From an uncultured bacterium (GTDB lineage: Bacteria; Bacillota; Clostridia; Lachnospirales; Lachnospiraceae), in the NCBI GenBank assembly GCA_947243845.1, contig CAMXIF010000001.1, positions 1 through 64,000 on the forward strand: a stretch of 64,000 bases of DNA. Direction: 5' to 3'. Below the pieces are notes generated by a model. That model was given only the letters and a program-made list of their open reading frames with translations. It ran no database searches and was not told the DNA's origin. Of this stretch, positions 1 through 8,404 are shown in pieces; position 1 is the stretch's first letter; each line of letters starts with the position of its first letter. The translations under genes and the position numbers were made by a program.

Positions 1-2
1 TG

Positions 3-961
3 GATGACGGCCACACGGGAACCGATACGGAGCGCGAAAGTTTCCAGCGGCTTTTTGGGGATGTAATGAACGGGAAAATTACCTGCGTTGTGGTGAAAGA
101 CCTCTCCGTTTTGCCCGGAATTACAGTGACGCTGGGAGTCTGATTGATAACCTTTTTGTACAATGGGCGTCCGCTTTATCAGCTTGGCCGAGGGCGTGGA
201 CAGCTATTTAAACCCGGATAGCGTGAACAGCATTATTGTGCCGATAACAAATGTGATGAATGACCAGTATTGTTATCAGACCTCAAAGAAAAACCGGCAG
301 GTATTTGATTACAAGCGGCGCAACGGCCAGTATATCGGCTCTTTCGCTCCCTACGGCTACATCAAAGACCCAAAGGACAAGCACCAGCTTATTATGGATA
401 CGAATGCGGCTGAAATCGTCAAGCGCGTGTATTCTATGCTCCTGCAAGACTTGTCCATCGCCTTGTATCTGAACGAACACGGCATACCCAGCCCCACGGC
501 CTACCGCCGGGTGAAAAGCTACAAGGTACACCAGATAGAGGCTGTGCCGGAGGAAGAATGGGTGCGCGTCCCCGATACCCACGAGGCCATCATCACCCGC
601 AGCCAGAGCGGGAAAAATATCTATTATGCCTGCTCCACTTACAAGAACCGCTCCCGGACGGCCTGCTCCAAGCACTCTATCAAGCACAACCGCTTGGAGG
701 TCGCCGTTCTGTTCGCTATCCAGTATCAAGTGAACACTGCCGTTTCCTACTCGGCGTTGACAAGGAACATCCCGCGCTGGTAGCCTTTGCAAAGTATCAA
801 AGCATCGAAACGCCCACCCGTGAAATCCTCACGGACTTGGTAGACCATATCAAGGTTTACGAAAAGGCAATATCAGCGTTCATTTCAAGTTCACGGACGA
901 GTTCCGCAATATTGCCGAGTACATTGAAATCAACACCACCGACACCGCCGAGGCGGGCTGA
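3..961 (+). pseudogene. Degenerate large serine recombinase, 5' end outside window
   Basis: This is the wreck of a large serine site-specific recombinase of the kind found at the end of Tn4451-like and other Firmicute integrative elements. Position 3 onward reads DDGHTGTDTERESFQRL and KITCVVVKDLS, typical of the resolvase catalytic domain. The frame is lost near 115, where the conserved RNYSDAGSLIDNLF continues in another frame, and again near 171. Positions 163-783 encode the recombinase core (FDYKRRNGQYIGSFAPYGY, a zinc-ribbon-like stretch with YACSTYKNRSRTACSKH). Further shifts near 720-780 and 865 precede a C-terminal piece (LVAFAKYQSIETPTREIL, then HFKFTDEFRNIAEYIEI) ending at a TGA at 959-961. 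At least four lesions make activity very unlikely. Base composition is more GC-rich than the next 3 kb. Confidence 0.88.
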
Positions 962-1138
962 TACCCGCCAAAGCATGAAAAGCCCCTAAAACCGTGTTTT
1001 CTTAATAGGAGCTAATCATATGATAAATATAATGTAATATATGCAAATATTAAGAATTTTGTAGTATGTGTCGAAATATAAAATGATTGGATTGCAGAAT
1101 ATCGGGAACGGACTATTTTGAAAGGGGAAGCTGAATAG

Positions 1139-1864
1139 ATGTTCAGAATTGCTATATGTGATGATGAAAGTTTATTTGCAGAAGAATTAAGAGAGTTGCT
1201 CTCTGATTACATGATAGACAAGGGTCTTGTTTTTGAGATAGATATATATGGCTCGGGTGAAGCGTTGATAGAATTAGGAATCGAGGTAATAAAGTATACT
1301 GCTGTGTTTTTAGATATTAATATGGAGAAGATTGATGGTATCAAGGCGGCGGAGAAGATCAGAGAAATAAGCAGGGAAGTCTTCATTGTATTTGTGACTG
1401 CATATGTGAACTATTCTTTGGAAGGGTATCGGCTTGATGTTGTTCGGTATTTGCTTAAAGGGAATGTGAATTTTTCAAGTATGGTCAGTGAATGTGTAGA
1501 TGCCCTTATGGATAAACTGAATTATTCAGTTGTAAAACGGAAGTTTGATTTTAAGGAAGGTACGAGAGAGATATCGCTGGAAAGATTACTGTATGTTGAA
1601 AGTAATCTGCATAAATTGGAGTTTCATGTCATGGAGGAGAACTTAAAGATTTATACCATGTACGAAACTCTGAACGCATTAGAAAAAAATTTGAAAGCAA
1701 GTAATTTTATCAGGATACATCAGAGTTATCTAGTGAATATTAAGTATATCAAGAATGTTGTAAGATATAAAGTGATATTAACAAATGGAATCGAGTTGGT
1801 GATACCCAAGGCAAGGTATACATATGTTAAGGAACAATTTATCTCATATCAGGGAGAAGTTTAG
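1139..1864 (+). CDS. LytTR-family response regulator (AgrA-like)
   Basis: A 241-residue two-component response regulator. The receiver domain (about 1-120) has the acidic pair D8/D9, the phosphoacceptor D59 in VFLDINM, T87 and K107 in RYLLKGN. A LytTR DNA-binding domain fills about 138-236, with IRIHQSYLVN and the typical LxNG element. The start is preceded by AAAGGGG at a good distance. The stop codon abuts the ATG of the kinase gene, so the two are co-translated. This layout (REC plus LytTR with a GHKL kinase) matches Agr/Com-type peptide sensing, but no pheromone or AgrB gene is visible nearby. The gene is AT-rich compared with most of the window and sits next to the recombinase relic, suggesting horizontal origin. 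Confidence 0.93.
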   Translation: MFRIAICDDESLFAEELRELLSDYMIDKGLVFEIDIYGSGEALIELGIEVIKYTAVFLDINMEKIDGIKAAEKIREISREVFIVFVTAYVNYSLEGYRLDVVRYLLKGNVNFSSMVSECVDALMDKLNYSVVKRKFDFKEGTREISLERLLYVESNLHKLEFHVMEENLKIYTMYETLNALEKNLKASNFIRIHQSYLVNIKYIKNVVRYKVILTNGIELVIPKARYTYVKEQFISYQGEV

Positions 1865-3166
1865 ATGTCAGATTTATTAGCGGAAATATTGATAATTTTT
1901 TTTGAAGTGCTTTGCTGTAAAATATTTTATGAAATATTCGGAAAATTGCGCTTTAGGGGTTGGATTAATATAGTACAGATGATTATTCTGGAATGCGGCG
2001 TATTTTTAGTGTCGAGAATGCTGTCAGATTTCTTTATAGTAAAGCAAATTGTGATGATTTCCGTATTTGCTTTACTTATGTTTTGGCATGTTAAAATAAC
2101 TCTTGCAAAGTCATTTGTATTAGCATTATTGCATCAGGCTATGATACTATCAATCGATTATTTTACATATTTTGTCAGCATAGAGTTAAGTTTGACCGGT
2201 AAAGCAACAGGTAATCCATACAGTATAGAAAATATTTTGGTAATTATGCTTGGAAAAGCGATTGTATTTTTATGTGTTCTTGTGGTAGGGAGAAAGTTGC
2301 GGGAAAAATCTACGGAGATCCTTGTTGATGTAGACTGGCTTAAAATTCTTATTTTTCCGATATTTACAATTATTATAATAACAGCAATGATTTCAGTATT
2401 CAGCGATGTGGAAACGCCAGAGCAGGTTACACTGATACTGACAAGTTCTTTCGGAATGATTGGAATGAATATAGTAGTGTTATACTTAATCAACGACATA
2501 GTGGATCGAGAAACGCAGCTAAATGAAAACAGGATTTTCCGGATTCAAGCTAAAAACCAGGCAGATATGTATCGTTCCATTTCAGAAAATTTTGACAAAC
2601 AGAAAAAGAAAACACATGAATACAAAAATCAGATAGTGTGCATTGAAACTTTGGTGAAAAAGAAGCAGTTTGAAAAAGTGGAAGAGTATGTCAAGACAAT
2701 TTATAGTCGGTTGGATAAAGAACGTGATTCTATTGATACCAACAATGTAATAGTTAATGCGATTCTAAATACGAAGTATCAAGAGGCAGAGGAGAACAAG
2801 ATTGTCTTTGTGTTACGGGTAAATGATTTGTCGGGACTGAGAATTGAAGATGAAGATATTGTTACGATATTGTCAAATTTGCTGAACAATGCAATTGAAG
2901 CATGTAAAAAGTGCGAGGTTGGTAGAAGGTTATTGAAATTAAAATTTGTTGACGAGGACGGGATGATAAAAATAGGTGTCAGAAATACGTTTGAGACAGC
3001 TATTCTTTATGAGAACGGGGAAATACAGTCAACTAAATTAGTGAAAACGGAAGAACATGGAGTAGGTATAAAAAATATCATAGAAATTATTGAGAAATAT
3101 GGTGGTTCTTATGTTATTAAAGATGTGGATCAGGAATTTTTCTTTTCGATTGTCATACCGACTTAA
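1865..3166 (+). CDS. GHKL-domain sensor histidine kinase (AgrC-like)
   Basis: A 433-residue membrane sensor kinase, the partner of the adjacent LytTR regulator. The first 210 residues form about six to seven hydrophobic segments (for example near 33-50, 58-76, 83-103, 125-141, 160-180 and 189-208). A cytoplasmic part follows with H251 in the motif THEYKNQI, the AgrC-type phosphoacceptor box. The ATPase domain has the N box (LLNNAIEAC, about 339-347) and a G box (EEHGVGIKNI). It starts directly after the stop of the regulator gene. By family, it would sense a secreted peptide; the ligand cannot be deduced because no AgrD-like precursor or AgrB peptidase is seen in the window. Confidence 0.92.
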   Translation: MSDLLAEILIIFFEVLCCKIFYEIFGKLRFRGWINIVQMIILECGVFLVSRMLSDFFIVKQIVMISVFALLMFWHVKITLAKSFVLALLHQAMILSIDYFTYFVSIELSLTGKATGNPYSIENILVIMLGKAIVFLCVLVVGRKLREKSTEILVDVDWLKILIFPIFTIIIITAMISVFSDVETPEQVTLILTSSFGMIGMNIVVLYLINDIVDRETQLNENRIFRIQAKNQADMYRSISENFDKQKKKTHEYKNQIVCIETLVKKKQFEKVEEYVKTIYSRLDKERDSIDTNNVIVNAILNTKYQEAEENKIVFVLRVNDLSGLRIEDEDIVTILSNLLNNAIEACKKCEVGRRLLKLKFVDEDGMIKIGVRNTFETAILYENGEIQSTKLVKTEEHGVGIKNIIEIIEKYGGSYVIKDVDQEFFFSIVIPT

Positions 3167-3206
3167 TAAAAAGTAAGTATCATATGTAAAGGGAGTTTTT
3201 AGAAGA

Positions 3207-3236
3207 AAGTAGAGGCCGAAAAATTGGCCTCTGCTT
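3207..3236 (+). terminator. Hairpin after the two-component operon
   Basis: Inverted repeat AAGTAGAGGCC (3207-3217) and GGCCTCTGCTT (3226-3236) with an 8-nt loop, 40 bases after the kinase stop. The T-run is weak (CTTCTTAAATG), so termination efficiency is uncertain; it also lies at the 3' end of the converging minus-strand gene. Confidence 0.6.
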
Positions 3237-3281
3237 CTTAAATGATTTATCGCAAAATAAATTTAAAGTTTCTGCAATATA

Positions 3282-3479
3282 CTAGGGTTTTTCATTCTGC
3301 GGAGTATATGTATGATGCGTATCTGGGTCAATAGGATCATCACTCACAATTATTTCTTCTGATCCCGTTGCAGGTAAGGGAACAGTGGATGATTCTCTAT
3401 TTTCATGTATAAAATAGGTAATGCCTAGCAAAAATATTATAGCCAAAATAACGGTAAACCCTATTTTTTTTATTTTCAT
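3282..3479 (-). CDS. Small single-pass membrane protein, unknown
   Basis: A 65-residue protein beginning MKIKKIGFTV with one hydrophobic segment (about residues 4-24) and a short acidic, proline- and threonine-rich tail predicted outside the membrane. An upstream in-frame ATG at 3524 overlaps the preceding gene; the start at 3479 is preferred because it begins the signal-anchor, although its ribosome binding site is weak. It lies downstream of the frameshifted beta-sandwich gene on the same strand and may be co-transcribed with it. I recognise no family. The tail contains LPATG, but it lies directly after the N-terminal anchor rather than before a C-terminal one, so it is not a sortase signal. 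Confidence 0.5.
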   Translation of the reverse strand: MKIKKIGFTVILAIIFLLGITYFIHENRESSTVPLPATGSEEIIVSDDPIDPDTHHTYTPQNEKP

Positions 3480-3501
3480 AATAATATCGCCATATCCTCT
3501 C

Positions 3502-3917
3502 TTAAGGAAGTGTATAAGTACCACTATAATTTGCGGTCACAGCAGATTCATTAATAAACGCCAGTGAATATAATCCGGCCTTTCCTACCGTTAGAGTGCC
3601 GTTCCATCCAGTTGCACTGCCACTGTCAACAGGATAACTGAATGAATTTGTATTACGATCATACAATCCAACGGGACTTTGTGCATTTGGACTTATTCTT
3701 ATATTTAGACCTATTTGGTCTCCAACATTAAAATTATATTTATTACTCAAATATCCTTGTGTATATGCGTTAAGATTAACATTTACATCCATTGATACTG
3801 ATTTCGTTAAGCTATCAGGTGCAGGGTTTGTTTCCGAATAGGGAGTAAAGACCGCTATTACTTCACCATTTTCATAGCCAACATTCCCTTCAAAATAATG
3901 CTTTTCCTTTTGTACAT
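3502..3917 (-). pseudogene. Beta-sandwich-like protein gene with a 1-nt frameshift near the start
   Basis: A strong ribosome binding site (AAAGGAGG) precedes an ATG at 3917, but that frame stops after 19 codons. The rest of the gene is open in the -1 frame, and joining at the A-run at 3908-3911 gives MYKKEKHYFEGNVGYENG followed by about 120 further residues to 3502. The C-terminal part (DVNVNLNAYTQGYL, WNGTLTVGKAGLYSLAF) resembles a small beta-sandwich, and its TVxKAGxYxLxF pattern also occurs in the lipoprotein at 5184-5696. No signal peptide is present. It may be a recent inactivation, a sequencing slip in the A-run, or a frameshift-expressed gene; a shorter product starting at 3792 is possible. 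Function unknown. Confidence 0.55.
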
Positions 3918-4148
3918 AATAAAATCCTCCTTTTCTTTATGCCATATATTATGGCTAATTAGTATGTTGTTATTATTATACTTGGAAACAGTTCATTTTA
4001 CGATGGTTTTAGTATGGCATTTTCTGCTTTAGAGTGGCCATTTTCTGCAAGACATATTGTTAAATCAGCAATTTTTCTATAATTTACTATGAAGGAGGAG
4101 CATTTAAATATGGTTGAAGAGATGGGATGTCCGAAAACGCTGGGGATT

Positions 4149-4946
4149 TCAAGGCTTCCGTGCAAGTTGTAAGTCAATGGTGTCATAGATGGTATAGATT
4201 CCGCCATATTGATTGATGGTTTCCTCTATTCTGCCAAAAAACTCAGTTCTTATTTTTTCTTCCATTGCAATATGATCCGAATAGGTTCCCAATAATGCAA
4301 TATATTCCTTCGCGGAAAATGTCCTTGTTCTATAAAACATAGCGTGTCTGATATCTACAAAACCATATTTTTCTGCAATCTCAGCTCTCTGCACAGCCTG
4401 CTCTTCGGTATATTCCGTCTCTTTGACACTGACTTTATCGTAATAGGTATAATAATATTGGGAATATAGATTATCAATTTCCGCAGAGAGTGCAGGATTG
4501 CCTTTGTCCCGATACGGATGATTGGCAAATCTTGCAAAAGCACCGCTGGATTTCAACATGTCATAAACCTTTGCATACCCAATATCTTCCGGTACCCAGT
4601 GGAACGCGGATGCAGAATAGATCAGGTCATATTGAGAAACAGGCAAGGCAACATCTTCGAATTTGCCGGTAATAACTGAAAAATTTTTATATTCCTCAAA
4701 CTTTTTCTCACATAATTTAGATAAGTTTTCTCCATATTCCACGGCGGTTAAGTTACAGCCTGTTTGCAGGATTGGCAAAGTTGCCTGTCCGCCGCCAATC
4801 CCTACCTCAACAACATGAGATGATTGATTGATGGGAATGTAATCAAAAAGCATTTCGTAAAGGTCGTCCGTATAGCCGGGACGAAGTTTTTCATAGGTAG
4901 CAGCAACGGTATCAAACGCCCATTCCAAACCTTTAATGACTGGCAT
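4149..4946 (-). CDS. Class I SAM-dependent methyltransferase
   Basis: A 265-residue methyltransferase of the UbiE-like Rossmann class. Motif I is VVEVGIGGGQAT (about 45-56), followed by an acidic residue at the end of strand 2 (E70 in LTAVEYG), then FEDVALP and DLIYSASAFHWV, which is typical of this family. The substrate cannot be inferred. The start at 4946 has a ribosome binding site (rendered in the + strand as CCTCCTTT just upstream). The gene stands alone, divergent from the lipoprotein gene at 5184. Base composition is AT-rich, like the preceding accessory genes. Confidence 0.88.
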   Translation of the reverse strand: MPVIKGLEWAFDTVAATYEKLRPGYTDDLYEMLFDYIPINQSSHVVEVGIGGGQATLPILQTGCNLTAVEYGENLSKLCEKKFEEYKNFSVITGKFEDVALPVSQYDLIYSASAFHWVPEDIGYAKVYDMLKSSGAFARFANHPYRDKGNPALSAEIDNLYSQYYYTYYDKVSVKETEYTEEQAVQRAEIAEKYGFVDIRHAMFYRTRTFSAKEYIALLGTYSDHIAMEEKIRTEFFGRIEETINQYGGIYTIYDTIDLQLARKP

Positions 4947-5088
4947 AACATGCCTCCTTTCATCAGATTAAATTCACCAGTAAATTTGTCAAGGGAAATT
5001 CTATCATGCGGGTAAGAACATGTCCAGCATTGATATTTCCATGAAATTAGAAGGAAGTTGAATTGAGAGAATGAAATTTTTGAAGACA

Positions 5089-5143
5089 ACAGCCGCCCTG
5101 TTCCGTTTATAAAAACAGGGAGAAATCACAAAGCGGCGGCTGT
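5089..5143 (+). other. Nested hairpin upstream of the lipoprotein gene
   Basis: ACAGCCGCC (5089-5097) pairs with GGCGGCTGT (5135-5143), and inside it CCCTGTT (5096-5102) pairs with AACAGGG (5114-5120). No T-run follows, so it is not an obvious terminator. It ends 40 bases before the lipoprotein start and could shape the leader RNA. Purely a structural observation. Confidence 0.45.
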
Positions 5144-5183
5144 GCCGGCCATAGATTCGGGCATAGAGAATGGGAGGATTTGT

Positions 5184-5696
5184 ATGAAGAAGATTATGAT
5201 ATCAGCGGTTATTATCTGTATATTCCTTACAGGTTGTAAGAGCGTAACCTCTGCAGTGGACACCGGGGCAGAGAAGGCGGTTGAGAATAGTAAACGGTCA
5301 GAGAGTGAAGAAGAAGCAGAGGACAGAGAACAGCCAGATGAGGCGGGAGGTTTAGAGAACCTGAAACAATTAGGGAGTATGGAGGAGGTGGGAATTAAAG
5401 AATTGGAAGAAAACTGGCCGGAAAGTATCTGCTATAACGCGGATGGGGTCTATGGGTATCCTTTGTATACGGAGATTGCAGTTGACACACCCATGACACT
5501 GTCAGTCTCCTGTGAGACATTGAATGGCAGTCTGCATTTGAAGATAGTGAACGCTGATACCAAGGAGATTGATTTTAGCGAGAAAAATCCGGATGGTGAG
5601 TATACGGTGAATATTGATAAAGCAGGAACGTATCAGATACTTTTTTACGCCAAAGAGCATGTGGGAAGTGTTGAAATTGTGCCGGCGGGGAATTAG
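5184..5696 (+). CDS. Lipoprotein with C-terminal beta-sandwich-like domain
   Basis: A 170-residue predicted lipoprotein. The signal peptide MKKIMISAVIICIFLTGC ends in the lipobox LTGC, so C18 is the likely lipidated residue. An acidic, low-complexity linker rich in E and D follows (about 30-70), then a small domain ending in YTVNIDKAGTYQILFYA that looks like a carbohydrate-binding or pre-peptidase type beta-sandwich. The start at 5184 is chosen because it gives a clean signal peptide and has GGGAGG upstream; an in-frame ATG at 5142 would spoil it. The closing strands resemble the frameshifted gene at 3502-3917. No precise function is recognised. Confidence 0.8.
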   Translation: MKKIMISAVIICIFLTGCKSVTSAVDTGAEKAVENSKRSESEEEAEDREQPDEAGGLENLKQLGSMEEVGIKELEENWPESICYNADGVYGYPLYTEIAVDTPMTLSVSCETLNGSLHLKIVNADTKEIDFSEKNPDGEYTVNIDKAGTYQILFYAKEHVGSVEIVPAGN

Positions 5697-5722
5697 GACA
5701 TCATCCTTAGGTTAATAAAAGA

Positions 5723-5764
5723 GAGCATTGGCCAAAATATAAATGCAGTGATGGCACAATGCTC
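5723..5764. terminator. Bidirectional terminator between lipoprotein and citrate synthase genes
   Basis: GAGCATTG (5723-5730) pairs with CAATGCTC (5757-5764), followed by TTTTGTTTG on the + side and TTTTATTAA on the - side. It lies between two convergent genes, so it can serve both. Confidence 0.75.
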
Positions 5765-5794
5765 TTTTGTTTGTTGTTTGTATAATGATTCTGG

Positions 5795-7165
5795 TCAGGC
5801 ATTCCTTTCCAGCAGATTCTGGTAGTCTCTGTCCACGCAGATGGTCTTGTATGCGGGACGGATAATCTTGCCGTTGTTAGCCAACTCTTCCATGCGGTGG
5901 GCGCTCCATCCGACAATTCTGGCGATCGCGAAGATGGGCGTGTAGAGTTCCATCGGCAGATTGAGCATATCATACACAAAACCGGAGTAGAAGTCCACGT
6001 TAATGTTAACGCCTTTGTAGATGGGACGTTCTTTTGAGATAATTTCCGGCGCCAGCCGCTCCACCAGGGAGTAGAGAGCGAACTCGTCCTGCAGACCTTT
6101 TTCCTCGGAGAGCTTCTCTACGAAGGTCTTAAAGATAATGGCACGCGGATCGGATTTGGAGTAAACGGCATGGCCTACACCATAGATTAACCCCGCATGG
6201 TCAAAGGCCTCCTTGTGTAGAAGCTTGGCAAGGTAATCAGCGACCTGTCCTTCATTCTTCCAATCGGATATTTCCCGTTTCATTTCGTCAAACATTTTCA
6301 CAACCTTGATGTTAGCGCCGCCGTGACGGGGACCCTTCAGGGAACCAATCGCTGCAGCAATGACAGAGTAGGTATCTGTCAGGGAAGAAGTGACCACATG
6401 GGTTGTGAAAGAAGAGTTGTTACCGCCGCCATGTTCCATATGCAGGATCAGTGCGATGTCCAGTATCTTTGCCTCAAGTGGAGTATATTTACTGTCGGGA
6501 CGCAGGATATGCAGAATATTCTCCGCATTGGACAGTTCCAGCTGTGGCTGATGGATATATAGACTTTCTCCATTGTGATAGTGGTTATAGGCCTGATAGC
6601 CGTAGATGGAGAGCATCGGAAATAAGGCGATCAGCTGCAGACACTGTCTTAAGACATTGGGCAGGGATGTGTCATCCGCCCGGTCGTCATAAGAATAGAG
6701 TGTGAGCACACATCTTGCCAGGGTGTTCATCATATCATTGCTGGGCGCTTTCATGATGATGTCGCGCACAAAACTGGTGGGAAGAGAACGATAGCTGTTT
6801 AACAGCTTGGTAAAGCTTGCAAGTTCCTCTTTGTTGGGCAGTTTATCAAACAGAAGAAGATAGGTCACTTCTTCGAATCCAAAGCGGTTATCGGTAGAGA
6901 GGCCGTTCACAAGATCGCTGACGTTATAGCCCCTGTAAAAAAGCTTTCCGTGGGTGGGAACCTGTACGCCGTCTACGATCTTGTTGGCACGTACATCGGA
7001 GATGTTGGTCAGTCCGGCCAGTACGCCCTTACCGTTTAAGTCGCGTAGTCCACGCTTTACATCATACTTCGTAAAAAGCTCTGTATCAATTATACCGGCT
7101 TGTTCACTCATATTCGCAAGTCGTACGATTTCAGGTGTGATTTCAGAAAAACTATTCTGTTCCAT
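5795..7165 (-). CDS. gltA: Citrate synthase
   Basis: A 456-residue citrate synthase that condenses oxaloacetate with acetyl-CoA. Catalytic residues are visible: H245 in LHMEHGGGNNSSF, H332 in GVGHAVYSKSDPR and D391 in NVDFYSGF; H281 lies in KGPRHGGAN. Length is slightly above the short Bacillus CitZ type, with an N-terminal extension of about 50 residues. The start has GGAGG upstream (CCTCC at 7178-7182 on the + strand). In fermentative clostridia this enzyme feeds the 2-oxoglutarate/glutamate branch rather than a full cycle; no aconitase or isocitrate dehydrogenase gene is adjacent. A sigma-A promoter sits about 90 bp upstream. Confidence 0.95.
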   Translation of the reverse strand: MEQNSFSEITPEIVRLANMSEQAGIIDTELFTKYDVKRGLRDLNGKGVLAGLTNISDVRANKIVDGVQVPTHGKLFYRGYNVSDLVNGLSTDNRFGFEEVTYLLLFDKLPNKEELASFTKLLNSYRSLPTSFVRDIIMKAPSNDMMNTLARCVLTLYSYDDRADDTSLPNVLRQCLQLIALFPMLSIYGYQAYNHYHNGESLYIHQPQLELSNAENILHILRPDSKYTPLEAKILDIALILHMEHGGGNNSSFTTHVVTSSLTDTYSVIAAAIGSLKGPRHGGANIKVVKMFDEMKREISDWKNEGQVADYLAKLLHKEAFDHAGLIYGVGHAVYSKSDPRAIIFKTFVEKLSEEKGLQDEFALYSLVERLAPEIISKERPIYKGVNINVDFYSGFVYDMLNLPMELYTPIFAIARIVGWSAHRMEELANNGKIIRPAYKTICVDRDYQNLLERNA

Positions 7166-7257
7166 AAGATATGTACCTCCTTTCGTAATACATCATATCT
7201 TTCCATGCGATGCGGTGCATGGATATGGATATTCCATTCCTCTACACTGTCTTTCTT

Positions 7258-7287
7258 ATCATACCATGAAAAAAAAGAGTGAAACAA
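7258..7287 (-). promoter_or_regulatory. Sigma-A promoter for citrate synthase gene
   Basis: On the minus strand TTGTTT (7282-7287) and TATGAT (7258-7263) are 18 bp apart, and the -10 is extended by TGG. Transcription would start near 7251, giving a leader of about 85 nt. The remaining part of the 357-bp divergent gap toward deoC is AT-rich and shows no gene. Confidence 0.55.
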
Positions 7288-7522
7288 GCAAAAAGAAGAA
7301 TTTAACAAAACTTTAACAATTTTTGTATCAAAAATAGTAATATAGTACCAGAAAAATGCGAAAATAATAGGAAGAATTGTTATGAAAACGGGATGGTGAA
7401 GGCAACCTATATGGTATATGGAGCATTAAACAAATAAAAAAGTGCTGGAAATTTTGTGGATGGGAGATTATGATTAAGAAAGACGGTTGTGTTTCGGAAA
7501 AGGAAAGGAGTATTATCGTAAA

Positions 7523-8170
7523 ATGGACAAGAAAGAGATACTGAAACGTGTGGATCATACGCAGTTGAAAGCATTTGCAACATGGGAGGACATAGTGACT
7601 CTCTGTGATGAGGCGCTTGCAAACGAGACGGCTTCTGTTTGTGTGCCGCCTGCTTATATTAAAAGAATACATGATACTTATCAGGAGAAGATTAACATCT
7701 GTACGGTGGTAGGGTTTCCGCTGGGATACTCAGTGACAGAGGCCAAGATCGCGGAGACGCGCAAGGCCATAGAGGACGGCGCCGGCGAGATAGATATGGT
7801 GATCAATATCAGCGATGTCAAAAATGGCCTGTATCAAAAGGTAGAGGACGAGATCCGTACCTTAAAGCAGGAATGTGGCGATAAGATTTTAAAAGTCATT
7901 ATAGAGACCTGTTATCTAAACGAAGAAGAGAAGATTGCTATGTGTAAGGCCGTGACCAATGCAGGGGCGGATTATATCAAGACTTCTACCGGTTTTGGCA
8001 CAGGCGGGGCTACGATCGAAGATGTCCGTCTCTTTAAAGAACATATCGGACCGGGCGTTAAGATTAAGGCGGCAGGCGGTATTTCCACACTGGAAGATTT
8101 AGAGGCTTTTGTGAAAGAGGGATGTGATCGGATTGGCACTTCCAGGGCGGTAGGTTTGCTCAGGGATTGA
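7523..8170 (+). CDS. deoC: Deoxyribose-phosphate aldolase
   Basis: A 215-residue class I aldolase that splits 2-deoxyribose 5-phosphate into glyceraldehyde 3-phosphate and acetaldehyde in deoxynucleoside catabolism. The Schiff-base lysine is K153 in YIKTSTGFGTGGAT, with D91 (GEIDMV) and K182 (IKAAGG) as the supporting residues; the length is normal. The start at 7523 gives the usual N-terminus (MDKKEILKRVDHT) and has AAAGGAG 12 bases upstream; an earlier ATG at 7487 would add residues not seen in the family. It stands alone here, without deoD, deoB or pdp genes. Confidence 0.95.
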   Translation: MDKKEILKRVDHTQLKAFATWEDIVTLCDEALANETASVCVPPAYIKRIHDTYQEKINICTVVGFPLGYSVTEAKIAETRKAIEDGAGEIDMVINISDVKNGLYQKVEDEIRTLKQECGDKILKVIIETCYLNEEEKIAMCKAVTNAGADYIKTSTGFGTGGATIEDVRLFKEHIGPGVKIKAAGGISTLEDLEAFVKEGCDRIGTSRAVGLLRD

Positions 8171-8286
8171 GAGGGGATAATAAAGAAATAGGAATCCTAA
8201 TATTAAAAGTTTGGTTGAAGCATTTTATCACGGAGGACATGCCGGATATTCTGAGAAAAAACAGGGGAAATAATTTATAAGTTTTT

Positions 8287-8306
8287 TAGGAAATTTTTCC
8301 TATTTT
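8287..8306 (+). terminator. Possible terminator between deoC and flagellin-like gene
   Basis: TAGGAAA (8287-8293) and TTTCCTA (8296-8302) form an A/T-rich stem followed by TTTTC. The stem is weak and the loop is minimal, so this is tentative. Confidence 0.35.
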
Positions 8307-8310
8307 CTGT

Positions 8311-8338
8311 TTGCTTTTTTGCTCCGCGGAGGTATAAT
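8311..8338 (+). promoter_or_regulatory. Sigma-A-like promoter of the flagellin-like gene
   Basis: TTGCTT (8311-8316) and TATAAT (8333-8338) are 16 bp apart. No sigma-28 type sequence (TAAA, then GCCGATAA) is seen, which is unusual for a flagellin gene in a motile bacterium. Confidence 0.5.
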
Positions 8339-8404
8339 ATTATTATACTAGGTACAGTGTGAGTTGTAATTTGGGGTATGACGATTATGGAAAGGAGCAT
8401 GATT

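Noticed and set aside
3282-3479. LPATG sequence as a sortase sorting signal
   Set aside because: The motif follows the N-terminal anchor and lacks the required C-terminal hydrophobic segment and basic tail.
3998-4207. Small minus-strand frame at the end of the methyltransferase gene
   Set aside because: Overlaps the methyltransferase end in another frame and has no family features or ribosome binding site.
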